Notes: generated by a model not told the origin, from the letters alone. Positions 35,290-47,930 are shown, counted from the first letter of the stretch. The stretch is 64,000 nucleotides of DNA from Pinus tabuliformis (GCA_031772625.1 CM062818.1:1677490667-1677554666), one strand, 5' to 3'. A program made the numbers and translations.

Positions 35290-35516
35290 CTGGCTGTTTC
35301 GGTAGTTCCCGACAGTTCTGGCAGTTCCTGGCTGTTCCCAGAAGTTCTGGCAGTTCTGGTTGATCTCGGCAGTTCCGGCAGTCCCGACAGTTCCAGCTAT
35401 TCCGACAGTTTCGGCAGTTCCAACAATTCCGGTAGTTTTGACATTTCCGTCTTTTTCGACATTTCCAACTTTTCCGGCTTTTCCGGCAGTTCCGGATTTT
35501 CCGGTAGTTTTGGCTT
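35290..35516. repeat. Minisatellite of GTTCCGGCA-type units
   Basis: About 20 variable 9-12-bp units (CAGTTCCGG, CAGTTCTGG, CATTTCCGG) in tandem. They give false serine-, glycine- and phenylalanine-rich frames. Confidence 0.85.
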
Positions 35517-36086
35517 TCTGCCCTCTAGATCAAGGCAACGTTATTCCTTAGGATCTCTCCTCCTACTAAAACCCAAAGACAAGTAGAGAGAGAAGAGATC
35601 CCAAGTGTGTTGAAATGACTTGAAGGCCACCTCTATTTATAGTAAAACGTTGAGCACATGTGGGGTTTATTTGGTTGCTGGCCAACCTTGACGAATTGTC
35701 TTATAACGCAAATAAATTCATAACTCCATGAATACTTATCAGAATCAAATGATCTTTAGATCAGTCCTACACCTCTGGATGAGAGGGATCCAAGAAAAAT
35801 ATCAGCTGCCATAAATAAGATGACCCACATGGATTTTGGCCCTAGTTTCCAATTTTAACAAGAAATGTAGGATTTGAAGAACCTTACTGTTGAACAACTT
35901 CGTGGGATTCTTATATCCTATGAAATGAGAAAAGGGGGTCCCTCGGATATCAGAGAATATGCATTCAAGGCTACTTCTAAAGGAAAATAAAAATAGGAAC
36001 TTAAGCAACTAGATTATGTATTAGATGAAGAAAAGGAAAATTTTGTGAAGAAACTTCAAGTAGGTACAGGCAGATTTAGAGGTAAG

Positions 36087-37271
36087 CTTCATTTCAAATG
36101 TTTTTCTTGTGGAAGATTTGGTCACTATGCTGCCAAGTGTCTTTATAGAGAAAATCATGAGAAAGGGAATAATTTAGAAAAATAAAATTTTGGAGGAAAG
36201 ATCAAAAACAAAAGAAGTTTCTACATTCACGAAGATAATGATGGTCTTTTAAATGGCGAAGAAGGTGTGTCTGATCAAGAATATCAATTACTTATGACAT
36301 TTGAAGATAAATGTATTGATGAGACTGATGACGTTTTTATGGATGCCATAGAAGATACGGATAATTTTATTGAAGAAATAATTCAGTTTAAAATTCTTTT
36401 GGAAGAAGCTAAATTAAAAGAGGAAGCTCTAAAGAAACAAATCTTAGAAAAGGAGAAGCATAATGAAAAGTTGGCACTAGAAATAGTGAATCTAAGGAAG
36501 GAACTTGAGAAAACAAAAAGTCTAAATCTTAGGTTTGCTAAATGATCTGAAACCTTAGATGAAATCATCAAAGTGAAACACTCTCCTCTCATAAAAACAT
36601 GTATTGGATATAGTGGAGAATCATCAAAGACCGTAAAGCCTTCTGAAACAAGTACAAGAAGCTATCTCAATGCAATAGAAGGAAGTAGTCAATGAAACTT
36701 CAACCATCAACAAAAGAATAAAGGATCAAACACTTCTTAGGTAAATATCCCTTACCATAATCGAAGGGAAAACTACACAATAAGGTACTATACTCCCAAA
36801 AAATTCTACTCTAATGGTCAATGCTTCACTTGTCATAATTTTGGTCATAAGGCTGCTAAGTGTGTTGCTTACAAAACTATCATGACTAGAGAAGAAAGAA
36901 AGCAAAAGAATGAGATTGGGGCAAATAAATACTCTTACAATACTTTATCACCTCTTTAAGATGAAACTGAATGTTCCATTTGCAATAACTTTGGGCATAA
37001 AGAATATGAATGCAGGAGAAAAATACGATCAACATCTTAGAATGAACACAAGGCAACAACATCTAAGGTATGGAAAATGAAGACCATGGAATTTGAAAAC
37101 TGTGGTGTTGCTTTATATGGAAGAGATCAAGAAAATCTGTGGTACATTGACAGTGGATGCTCAAAGCATATGACATGTGACAAAGACAAGTTTATGTCCT
37201 TTAATGAAATAAAGAAAGAAAAGAATGTAACCTTTGGAAATAATTCACCCGCTGCTATCAAAGGAAAATGA
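36087..37271 (+). pseudogene. Sirevirus zinc knuckles and protease (fossil)
   Basis: Three CX2CX4HX4C knuckles are spread over about 900 bases: CFSCGRFGHYAAKC, CFTCHNFGHKAAKC and CSICNNFGHKEYEC. An acidic coiled-coil stretch (36267-36545, e.g. EEALKKQILEKEKHNEKLAL) separates the first two. The retropepsin site block WYIDSGCSKHMTCDKDKF follows. This arrangement is typical of large Sirevirus gag-pol. It is not intact. Confidence 0.8.
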
Positions 37272-37582
37272 ATTGTTTCGCTAAATGAAAAAGTTAAAGT
37301 TAGGAATGTTTTGTTTGTTGATGGATTAAAACATAATTTGTTAAGTGTTACTCAGATGTGTGATTGAGGGCATGAGGTTATTTTCAGATCAAAGAACTGT
37401 GTTGTTCAAAATCTCGATACAAGTAATATCATAATAAAGGGAATGAGAACTCCAAGTAATGTCTATGTCTGGAAGACAGTTTAAAACATTGTTACTTGAA
37501 ACAATGTAAACTTTGAAACGTGAACTATTAACTCAAAATGAGAACTCTAGCCAAAAAATACCCAAAAAACATGAAAACTCAA

Positions 37583-37800
37583 TTTGAAAATGAAAACTGT
37601 TGACGCCGGAATAACACTTTCTTCTTCTTCTTTTTTTCGTAGGGTAAATTTTCAACATGTTTTAAAAATAGCAGTGAAAACCAAATTTTTGTGCAAAAAT
37701 TATGCAAAAAACACCTTGAAAACGAAAAGTGTTGATGTTGAAATAACTTTTTTTTTTTTTTTTTCTTGGGATAAATTTTCAACATTTTGAAATAATGGCA
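37583..37800. repeat. Two-copy tandem duplication in the left arm
   Basis: Units start at about 37585 (GAAAATGAAAACTGTTGA) and 37720 (GAAAACGAAAAGTGTTGA). Each continues through a pyrimidine run to TAAATTTTCAACAT. Confidence 0.7.
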
Positions 37801-38620
37801 TAAAATATTTTATCATGATTCCGGAAAACATTAAAATTTCAAAAGAATAATGAAAACGTAAATTAAAAAAAAAAAAAACAAAAAAACAATGAAAAAAAAA
37901 CAAAAAGTAAATAAAAATATATAAAAAAACATAAAATAATAAAAAAAAATGACAAAAAAATCAAATATATAAAAAAGACAAAAAAAAATCATAAAAAATT
38001 AAAATAAAAACAAAAACAAAATTAACCAAAAAAAGACAAAAGAAAATCAATCCTAAAAAAACAAAATTAATTTATAAAAGATAAGAATTAAAAAAAATTT
38101 AAAAAATATAAAGAAATAAATAATAACAAAAACATATTAAAAAAAAACATAAAAAATGTAAAAAAACAAATCTTGTAAATGACATTTTGTTTTATTTTAT
38201 TTTTATTTTTATTTTTTAACTATAAAAATAAATAAATAAAATACGCAAATTTTAGAAAACTATTAAAAACACTAAAAATAGATATTAAAAATAAAAACAA
38301 ACTTAGGTTCGATAGACCAAAGTTTGGTTTCAGTGGACGTTAACCATCATCACCATCATCATAAAAAATAAAAAAAAATAAAAAAAGAAAAAAAGAAAGA
38401 ATTAACCAAAAAACTTAAAACCATTTTAAATAATTTAAAAATAAAATTACAAACAAACAAATTTTTTTTAAACTATTAAAAATAAATGAAAAACATAAAA
38501 AAATTATATTAAACATTAAAAAACACATTTAAAAAATAATTAATTAAAAAAATTAAAATCTTAATTTTTTTATTAACAATACATTGGAAAAATAAAAATA
38601 AGAATTTGGAACAGCTCTTT

Positions 38621-38692
38621 CCGAAGGGTCCGGGGGGCGCGGCTATGGGTGGGCGGAGCTACGACCAAGGCTACACCCCTTGGGCCCCTCGG
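38621..38692. other. GC-rich core of the palindrome
   Basis: About 70 bases of roughly 70% GC (CCGAAGGGTCCGGGGGGCGC ... CCTTGGGCCCCTCGG) lie between kilobase arms of over 80% AT. The outer parts still pair with each other (TCCGAAGGGTCC with GGGCCCCTCGGA). Confidence 0.85.
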
Positions 38693-39134
38693 ATTTGCAC
38701 TCCAAATTTTTATTTTATTTTATTTTTAATGTATTGTTAATAATTTTTTTTAAATTAATTATGGTTGGTTTGTTTGTTTGTTTTTTAATATGATTTTTTT
38801 TGTTTTGTTTTGTTTTTTTAAGCTCAATATACTATTTTTTATTACGTTTTTAATTTATTTTTAATAGTTTTTTAAATTTTTGTTTGTTTGTTTGTAATTT
38901 TGTTTTTAAATTATTTAAAATGGTTTTAAGTTTTTTTGTTTAATGTTTGTTTTTATTTTTTTAATAGTTTTTTAAAATTTGTGTATTTCTATTTAATTAT
39001 TTTTATAGTTTTTAAATTTTTTTGTTTTAATTTTTTTTTTTTCAAATTTTTATCGATTACAAAATATTTTTTTTATACATTTTTTTTAATGTTTTTTTGG
39101 CCATTTTTTATATAAATTTTTATATTTATTTTTT

Positions 39135-39252
39135 TAAGTAATCAACATTTAAAAAAAGAGAAATAAGACAATTAGAAAATTTGTTAAGTAATCAACATTT
39201 AAAAAAAGAGAAATAAGACAACTAGAAAATTTGTTAAGTAATCAACATTAAA
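39135..39252. repeat. 50-bp tandem repeat in the right arm
   Basis: Units starting TAAGTAATCAACATT at 39135, 39185 and 39235 (the last partial) are almost identical. The left arm lacks an equivalent, so this amplification came after the arms formed. Confidence 0.85.
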
Positions 39253-39594
39253 AAAAATTGGACATAAAAATTTTAAAATGTCATAAAATGTAATATTTAA
39301 AAAAAATGTCCACACTTAATACATTAGAAAATTTAAAGTGCAAAAAATAAGGCCTCTAAACAAAGGGGTTGATGCTGGATCAACACGTTTCAAAATCAAC
39401 ATGGAAATCACTAACATTTAAAAACAAATATTTATATTTGGTACATAAGAAAATTTAAAGTGTCAAAAATATGCTATGAAAAAAAAAAGTGTATTATGAA
39501 TCAAAGTTTTTCAAAATCGGATGATTTTTTTGCTACGTCAAAAAAACGGGTAATTGTATTAGTTCCCGTTTCAAAGTTTACGTTGTTTTGAGCA

Positions 39595-40180
39595 AATCAG
39601 AAGAAAGCTAGTTTGGGCACAAAAAATTGGGACAACTAAGCTTCAGTCAACTACAAAAGTCAAACAAAATGGGAGTAGTTCGCGACTTTCCTAAAATATC
39701 TTTACCAGAAAGAACCATATGCAAATCATGTCAATTCGGTAAGCAAACTAGGGTGCAGTTTAATGCCAAATAAGGTACTTCAAGTAAGCCACTTGAACTT
39801 ATTTATACTAATTTGTGTGGTCCTATGAGAAAGAAGTCTCCTTGGGGGGAACAATACTTCATATTATTCATTGATGATTTTACTCGCATGTGTTGGATCA
39901 GCTTATTAAAACATAAAGATAAAGGATTTGATAAATTTGAAGTCTTCAAAGCTCTAGTAGAAAACGAGTTAGATTTAAAAATCAAATGTCTTACATCTGA
40001 TAAAGGAGGAGAATTTATATTAGATGATTTTTTCGACTTTTGTGAACAACGCGACATCAAGAGGCAGATTTCTATAGCTAAAACTCCTCAACAACACGAA
40101 GTGGAAAAAAGAATGAAACAGAGCATTCCAAAAAATGGCACGTGCCATGCTTGATGAGTCCAGAACACCTCATACCTTCT
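39595..40180 (+). pseudogene. Sirevirus GAG-pre and integrase region (fossil)
   Basis: Reads HKKLGQLSFSQLQKSNKMGV, CKSCQFGKQTRVQF, LCGPMRKKSPWGEQYFILFI, DDFTRMCWISLLKHKDKGFD and LTSDKGGEF. These are the zinc-binding head and catalytic core blocks of a copia integrase. Not intact. Confidence 0.8.
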
Positions 40181-40719
40181 AGGGGGAAGCAACACATTCA
40201 AGAGTAAATATCCTCAACAAATCTCATGTTCAGGTAATCAGTGGCAAAAATTGTTATTATCTATGGTTTAAAAAACCTCCAAATGTTAAGCATTTTAGAG
40301 TTTTTAGAAGCAAATGTTACATAAAGAATAATGATGATAAAATTGGAAATTTGAAGCTAGAGCTGATGAAGGAATTTTTCTTGGATACTCCTCTAGAAGC
40401 AAAGGATATAAATGCTACAATAAAGGATTTCAAAAAATTGTTGAATGCATTGATGTTATGATTGATGAAGCATTCACAAGTACCAAAAAGGAAGCACCAA
40501 CCAATAATGAAGAAACTCCTACAACAAGCCAAAAGAATGTTGGAGAAATAATCAATGAAGCATCAAAAGAAGGAAGTGACAATACAAAAGCATCAGAAAA
40601 GACTCCATCAAGGCATGTTCAAAAAAATAATCCAGAACCTCAAATTCTAGGTGATAAGGAAGTGGAAGTACAAACTAGAAGAACTCTTGTTGGAACTTCT
40701 AGTTATCTTGCCTTACTAT

Positions 40720-40890
40720 CCATGACTGAACCACAAAATCTAAATCAAGCTAGTAAAGATGAATGTTGGGTTAAGGCTATGGATGAAGAATTTGACCAAA
40801 TAGAAAATAACCATACATGGGAATTAGTACCAAGAACTCGTGATAAAAATTTTATTGGGAGAAAATGGGTATTCAAAACAAATTAAATGA
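40720..40890 (+). pseudogene. Sirevirus RT, first block (fossil)
   Basis: MTEPQNLNQASKDECWVKAM, then a stretch including WELVPRTRDKNFIGRKWVF, is the start of copia RT_pol. It is interrupted at 40896 by the nested 3-kb element. Confidence 0.8.
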
Positions 40891-40896
40891 AAATGG

Positions 40897-43800
40897 TGTA
40901 GATAATCCTATAGATTCATCAACTCATGTAATCTACTAAAACAAGAGACAAGAATCTACTTCTACTCTTTACAGTGGAAGCACATAAAGATCGAGCAAAC
41001 AATAAACGACAAGAGGAAGAACATCAATGGCACATAACAGAATAAGTTTTCCCGGGGAAAGCCACAACTCAAAACCCCACTATCTATATTGCATTAATAA
41101 AAAATCCAAGATGATAATATAATGCTTGTTATCATAAGAACAACCCCAACACTCAGTAAAATCAATCTCCCATCTCACAAGCAAGCTCAATCCAAATCCA
41201 TGCCTCTTCTCTACTCTCCAATCTCCCTATTTCCTTGCGCCCTTGGTCAAAGAATTCAGATGAATACAATATGCTTTGCTCAACTTTGAGCTTAACTCGC
41301 ACAAGTATTTCCTATCCTCCGCCTGATGACTTCCTTTGGCCAATACTTAGCCAAATTTCCAAGCCTCCAAGCTTCTAATTCTTTGCACAAATCCAGAGAG
41401 AATTAGCCCGTATTTACAGGGAAATTACTCAGTTCCTGAATAAATACACTATTGGTGCAACTTAGAAAAATATAAACAAATAGTACACTGTCCTTTCACT
41501 CTAGTCTCAACTGTGTCTTTTTCAGAATCGACATGCATGAGTTTCTGATGAGGGAATATTCAGTTAATTGGAGTAGCACTAATTGAGTGCACTAATGCAT
41601 CAACTAACTGTTAACTCACTATTAGTTCCTCAAATAGTTTGGAACTAATTTAACTGAACTTAAATCAATAAACTGAGTTAACTAATTACCACTCATACTT
41701 AACTCGTCCCGAACACCTATAATATAGGGAGAACATATACATGACTTCATAAAGACTTACAACTCAAAATTCCTAAGTTAATTAAGTTAATTAAACTTAA
41801 TTAACTATTTACAAGTTTCTATGAGAAAAGAATTACAATTTAATTCAAAATTGAATTCAAGGACAAATTAAATTGGTATTTTTGGATTTTATTTTTAACA
41901 TTTCTTGTTGCTATTTTCAACACTCCCTCTCAACAAGAAAGGTATTCAACTCGATCCCGATCCCGAACCTTTGGAATGTTCTGCATAAAACATTTCTCTC
42001 GAGTGTTGTAGCTCCAACAACTCCATAAAAAAAAAAAACATCCAACCTGAATTAGAATGATGCCTTTGTCATCAAAGTCTCTAACTACTATTGCCTTTGT
42101 TGACTGAAAACTCTGCGCTTCCATTGACTCTGCCTTTTTTCACTTATTGTCAGCCCTCTCTACGCTCTTCAGTATCTAACTGCTCTAGCCTCTATCACTT
42201 TGATCTCTGACTGCATCAATCCCCTGATTCCTCCCACTACTATGTACTTTGGGCCCCCGCAGCAAGGTACGATCCATGAGATAAAACCACTCAATGGACC
42301 CTGACCAATTTCAGCCCACTTGGAACTATCACTTCAAATCGCCCCACCTCACAGCTGGAGGTATGGCTACATGTGATCCCTCTGCCCACTTGGCTCAAAA
42401 TTCCCCCTACTGGAGGTCTTTGCATGAGTGGATGCCTCCACTTAGTCTCCTCTCGGCTTCTCCAGTTGTGGCTGCTCCACAATTGTCTGAGACTGCTTCT
42501 GCGACTGCTTCTTCTGGGGCTGCATTTTGAGAGGTAATCTAATCTTCCTCTCAAACACCAAGTCCATAAAATTTTCCTTTCTCCTCAAGGATTTTTATGC
42601 ATCTTGAACCTCAAGAGCATATAGGTTCTTGGCTAGCACACAAATCTGTTTCATCTTTCCCACCATCATGAAATTTTATGGAAAAAGAGCTGATTTTATA
42701 TCAACAATATCTCCCTCATCTGAACTCCAATTTGGTCAATTTGTTTTTTGAATTTGGATATTTTTTCGCAAAGAATCCAAATATGCTATTTGTTTCTGAA
42801 AATTTTATACAAAATTTTATAGATATTCTCTGTAAACTCGCAACCCAAAACTCAAAACTTCGAAATCTCCTCTTGTATACTGTTCTCAGCTCTGATACCA
42901 TGTAGAGTTTTCCTGTAGATTCATAATCTCATGAAATGTACTAAATAAAGATACAAGAATCTACTTCTACTTTCAATCAACAGAAGCCAATTGATTGATG
43001 AAAACAATAATCGACAACAGGAAGACAAATCAATGGCACATAACACAATAAATATCCGAGGAAAGCCACAACTCAAAACCCCACTATATGTTTTGTATTA
43101 ATCCAGAAAATCAAGGTGAAATTACAATGCTTTTTCTCTCAAGAACAATCCTAGCACTCAATAAAATCAATCTCCCAGCTCACAAGCAAGCTCAAGCCAA
43201 ATCCATGCCTCTTCTCTGCTCTCCAAGCTCCCTATTTCCTTGCGCCCTTGGTCAAAGAATTCAGATGAATACAATATTCTCTTCTCAACCTTGATCTTAA
43301 CCTGCACAAGTATTTCCTATCCTCCGCCTGATGACTTCATTTGGCCAATACTTAGCCAAATTTCCAAGCCTCCAAGCTTCTAATTCTTTGCACAATTCCT
43401 AAGAGAATTAGCCCGTATTTAAAGGGAAATTCCTCAGTTCCTGAATGCATGCACTATCAGTGCAACTCAGAAAAATCTAAACAAATAGTACACTATCCCT
43501 GCACTCTAGTCTCAACTGGGTCTTTCTCAGAATCGACATGCATGAGTTTCTAATGAGGGAATATTTAGTTAACTGGAGTAGCACTAGTTGAGTGCACAAT
43601 GCATCAACTCACTGTTAACTCACTATTAGCTCCTCAAACAATTTGGAACTAATTTAACTAGAATTAACTCAATAAACTAAGATAACTAATTGCCACTCAT
43701 ACTTAACTCATCCTGGACCCCTATAATATAGGGATAATATATAAACAACTTCAGAAAGACTTCCAACTCGAAATTCCTAAGTTAATTAAACTTAATTAAC

Positions 43801-43917
43801 TATTTACAAGTTGCTATGAGAAAATAATTATAATTTAATTCACAATTTAATTCAAGGACAAATTAAATTGGAATTTTTGGATTCTATTTTTAACACTTCT
43901 TGTTGCTATTTTCAACA
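40897..43917 (-). mobile_element. Short non-autonomous copia-like LTR element, TSD AATGG
   Basis: LTRs are 40897-41922 (3') and 42901-43917 (5'). The internal region is only 978 bp. Flanking duplications AATGG are at 40892-40896 and 43918-43922. The minus-strand primer binding site TGGTATCAGAGCTGAG (42885-42900) and purine tract GAGAGGGAG beside the 3' LTR are both present. The interior holds no recognisable gag or pol. The longest frame (42291-42554, minus) is arginine- and serine-rich without a known domain. Structurally the element looks complete but cannot encode its own machinery. Its LTRs differ at about 9-10% by eye. The LTR at 54924 belongs to the same family and fronts a coding copia copy. 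Confidence 0.88.
42885..42900 (-). promoter_or_regulatory. Primer binding site of the non-autonomous element
   Basis: TGGTATCAGAGCTGAG on the minus strand, immediately after the 5' LTR, is an excellent initiator-tRNA-Met complement. Confidence 0.88.
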
Positions 43918-44640
43918 AATGGAGAGGTAATTAGAAACAAAGCAAGAATTGTATGGAAAGGCTATGCACAATAAGAAGGAATAGACTTTTAAGAAACATT
44001 TGCACCTGTGGCCAGACTTGAAGCCATAAGAATGTTTCTTTCCTTTTCAAGCTTTCATAATTTCAAAGTCTATCAAATGGATGTTAAATCTACATTTTTA
44101 AATGGGGACCTAGAAGAAGAAATATATATTGAACAACTTGAAGGGTTCATTGTAGGAAATGATAAAAAATATTGTTTGAAAACTCAAGAAAGCATTATGT
44201 GGGCTAAAACAAGCTCTTCGTGCATGGTATTATCGTCTTGACAGGTATCTTCATCAACAAGGTTTCACTAAGGGGTCTGCAGATAACAACCTATATATAA
44301 AGATGGATGATGGTAAAATTTTAATTGTTGTTGTTTATGTAGATGACATCATATTTGGCAACAATGAAGAGTCCATGAGTAAAAAATTTGCTTTTGTCAT
44401 GCAGCAAGAATTTGAAATGTCCCTACTTGGTGAACTAACATATTTTCTTGGTCTACAAGTACAACAAGAAAAAAATGGTATCTTCCTCTCACAAACAAAG
44501 TATCTCAAGAATTTTTTTAAGAAATATGGAATGAAAGACTGCAAACCTGTATGTACTCCAATGGTAGCAAGATGTAATCTTAGTTCACATGACGATTCTC
44601 CCCCAGTCAACCAACCATAATACATATCTATGATCAGAAG
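43918..44640 (+). pseudogene. Sirevirus RT, main block (fossil)
   Basis: Reads ARLEAIRMFLSFSSFHNFKV, YQMDVKSTFLNGDLEEEIYI, VVYVDDIIFGNN (the YVDD catalytic box), MSLLGELTYFLGLQVQQEKN and KYGMKDCKPVCTPM. These are classic copia RT blocks of the Sirevirus kind. Not intact. Confidence 0.88.
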
Positions 44641-44928
44641 CTTACTTTATCTTATAGGCACAAGACCAGATATCATGCATGCAGTTGGAATTGTTGGACG
44701 GTTTCAAGCAAATCCAAAAGAAACTCATCTTCATGTAGTCAAGAGAATATTTAAGTATCTACAAGGAACTCAATACTTTGGTTTATGGTATCAAAAATAT
44801 ATAAATATTACTCTTAATGCTTGCAAAAATGCAAATTGGGCATGAAATGTTGATGACCCAAAAAGTACTAGTGGAGGAGCATTCTACATGGGACCTCACT
44901 TGGTATCATGGTTAAGCAAAAAACAAAG

Positions 44929-46759
44929 TGATGGGCCTCCAAACTACACATAAATTAAAGCCCATCTGACCATCTTTCAACACATTAAACCTCTATTTTT
45001 GCATTAGATAATGTATTTTTAACTTTAATATGTTCATTAGGAAGGTTTATGGATAATTGCATATTTGTGCTTAATATTATTTATTTTTGTGGAATATTGT
45101 GAGAATATTGCGCAGATTATGAAGATTAAGAGGAGGAGATAATTTGTGGAATTTCTCCCTACTATAGGAGGATCAACGTTGAATAATAAATAAACAAGAC
45201 ATCATTAAATCATGCACAAATTCTGGAGCTCCAATGATTGAGAAAATTTAGGAATGCGTTCCCTGTCATTTAATAGAAATTTCTAGTGTTGGGAACTAGA
45301 TCCACTATTTGAGGGATTTTGGTAGGGAAAACTTCATCTTTTCATGGGAAATTATTTTTAATCATTTTTTATAAGTACCAAGTCGAATTTGCCTCTAGGG
45401 GTTGATTTTTATTACTCTTCTTGTGGAGAGAACTCGTATTTTTGCAGTTCCACTTTCATTTCTTGCAGGGATGTAATTGTATTGATGGAAATAATGAAGA
45501 TTGGTGCAATTTTCAGCTTCTAAATATTGGTATCCTTCATAATATTCTGAGTTTCCTTGGGCTTGGCCATCCTAGGAGCCTTATAGCCCTTTTGTATCAT
45601 TTACTTTTCTTCTTTTCACTTCTTATTCAAATGCATCTCTTGTTCTTGTTTTTCCTATTTCTGCATTTAGTATTGATGATTTCTTGTTGTAGGATTGGGT
45701 TAAATGGTTGAAGTAAGTTCTTTTGTAGGATCAAATGCATTATTTAATCCTTGAAACAACTTTGGGAGGTCATAGTAATCATTGAGCTACTTGGATTAGT
45801 TTTCTTATTCCCAAATCTAAATTTTTGGAACTCCCTTGTGGCAAATAGTAGTAAATTTATGCTATTTTTTAGAACATGCTAATGAGTTTCAATAGAGTTG
45901 ATTCAAATTGACTTAGATCACAAAAAAATTCCTGTTAATAAAAGAAATTTACCCTATTTCATTTTCACTTGATTAGGTTAGGCATTTGATCAATTAACTA
46001 GCTCACTAGTTCTCAAATTTCTAGATTTTAAACTAGTAATTTTATGCTATTGTTTAGCATGTGTTAATAAGGGTATTTTTGAGTGGTTGCACTTGGAAGG
46101 GAAACCTAAGACATCATAGTCAATAAAAAAAGGTTATCCCATCCAATTTTGAGTTGATTTACTTAGTCATTCAATGAATTATATATTCATGTAGAAAATC
46201 TGTAACTTCTTGAAGCATCACATGTAACTTCCTGTAGCACTCTTCTAGCATGTATATACTTGCCCATATTTTATAAAAAATGTTGGTTTTTGTCCCTTAG
46301 GGTTGAATCATGACCACTTAGGACTTTCCTTTTTACCCATTCAAAACATATCAACGAATTGGGTTAATGGAAAAATTTATGAATTGGATAATACAATAAT
46401 GATTTTCTTGATTGCCACATCCAATGAACTCTATCAATGGATATAAACTCTTTGAAATGTAATGATTGATATTTAGTTAATGATATTTATTTTATGCAAT
46501 TAGAATAGTTTTTCCTTCTTTGTATTTTATTTCTTTCAATAGGTTAAGGTTTCTATTTCGAGCATTTCCATGTTTGCAACTAGTTAGGATTCGATTTCAT
46601 TACATGCACTCCATTACATCATGACAACAAAGGAAGGAGACATTATATGCTACACATATAGTGTCAATACCTCTTAATTTTGTACAAACCCCGGGTTGAT
46701 AATTAAAGTTGGTAGCCTTGGGAGTTTCAACATTATTGTTGCAATACTGAGGCTCATCA
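44929..46759. mobile_element. Solo LTR-like insertion in RNase H, TSD CAAAG
   Basis: 1831 bp with ends TGATGGGCC and GGCTCATCA, flanked by CAAAG at 44924-44928 and 46760-46764. It separates two parts of the RNase H region (SWLSKKQS before, IDLSTTKTEYVAAASC after). No coding content and no internal repeat. The size and ends suit a solo LTR, possibly of a gypsy family, but no partner is in the window. Confidence 0.78.
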
Positions 46760-46764
46760 CAAAG

Positions 46765-47125
46765 CTCCATTGATTTATCTACTACAAAAACTGAATATGT
46801 TGCTGCTGCATCTTGTTTCAAACAACTTCTCTGGAGATGTAAACATTGTAGTATATCCAAATCAATTACTCTCCACCTATTACCATTATATGTGATAATA
46901 CCCGTGCCATAAGTATTTCTAAAAATCCTGTCATGCATTAAAAAACCAAGCATATTCCAATCAAATATCACTTTCTACAAGAATAGGTGCTTGAAAAAAA
47001 GGTCAAACCGGAGTATGTTCTCTCAAAAGAACAAGTTGTAGATATCTTTACAAAGCCTCTTCCACGTTATTCCTTTGAATATATCACACAAAAATTAGGA
47101 GTGGTCTCTGCTTCATCACTCTATT
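46765..47125 (+). pseudogene. Sirevirus RNase H, C-terminal part (fossil)
   Basis: Reads IDLSTTKTEYVAAASCFKQL, CDNTRAISISKNPVMH, KTKHIPIKYHF and VADIFTKPLPRYSFEYITQK. This is the end of the copia RNase H. About 1 kb of 3' non-coding sequence follows before the LTR. Confidence 0.82.
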
Positions 47126-47930
47126 AATCATTATGACCAATCCTTCAAGTTCAGGGTGAGATGAAAGTGAAATTTATTACGGTTTACTGTCTGTACATGA
47201 ATTTGATGAAGAAAAATCATGTATATACAAGTATTTTGATCCCTACAGTCGCATATGTTTCCTTGTGATGAAGTATAAATAGATCTAACACAAAGAAACG
47301 TTATGATATGCTTCTGACAAGTGTTGTTTGCTGGTTTTGATATTAGTTAGATACTGTTTGCTGATGATCATATACTTATGGTTTATGAGTTGCTCCAATA
47401 TGACATTGATGTTTTGATGAATGAAGTTGCTTTGATGACCTGACTGATGAATAAGTTGATATAATCAGATATGACAGTGAACAACTGGCACAGGTTCAAG
47501 GGAAGCATTTTTCTTTGCTTCTTATAGTACATTGTTGGCATTATGATTTCTTAATTATGCTGCTGAAGAAATTTTGATGAGGTTCATAGTGCTGTTGTTC
47601 GATGCTTATAATACAAATCCTATATGGTATATAATACTGAAGACTATCCTGGTTTTTCTACCTTACTATTGAGGTCTTTGGTCTTGGTTATAAATTTCAT
47701 TTGATGTAAAGGTCATGTAAAGTCCTGTGATGTAATAATTGTAATATCCAGTCATGAATGGAATATTATAATAAAGTCAATTATGTATGTCATCCCATGT
47801 TGGAGATTTGATGTAATATGTAACCCCACTGCGTTGGGATATTGGTCAATATCAGTTATCGGTGATAGGAATAGTCATGTCTAGTTACTTCTTTGTATAT
47901 CATCAGAAAATTCAACATGTGCTCAGGGGG

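Larger units (their letters stand above)
34538..35860 (-). mobile_element. Solo LTR in Sirevirus gag, TSD AGAAA
   Basis: 1323 bp with ends TGTTAATTTTAGG and CCAATTTTAACA, flanked by AGAAA at 34533-34537 and 35861-35865. A TATAAATAG box on the minus strand near 35640 gives the orientation. Two low-complexity arrays lie inside. Its termini and layout resemble the LTR at 5347-6105, so they may be distant relatives. Confidence 0.85.
37500..39587. mobile_element. 2.1-kb giant inverted-repeat element with GC-rich core, TSD TTGA
   Basis: The ends AACAATGTAAACTTTGAAAC and its inverse (GTTTCAAAGTTTACGTTGTT) are flanked by TTGA at 37496-37499 and 39588-39591, inside the Sirevirus pol. The arms (about 37500-38610 and 38695-39587) are extremely A-rich on the left and T-rich on the right. 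They remain pairable near the centre (AACAATACATTGG with CCAAA..AATGTATTGTT). The core is a GC-rich island. There is no coding capacity. A 4-bp TSD with these termini does not match the common plant superfamilies I know (hAT 8 bp, Mutator 9 bp, CACTA 3 bp, Harbinger 3 bp, mariner TA). Confidence 0.75.

Noticed and set aside
35275-35586. 103-residue serine/glycine/phenylalanine-rich frame
   Set aside because: Produced by a short GTTCCGG-type tandem repeat; a second register is equally open.
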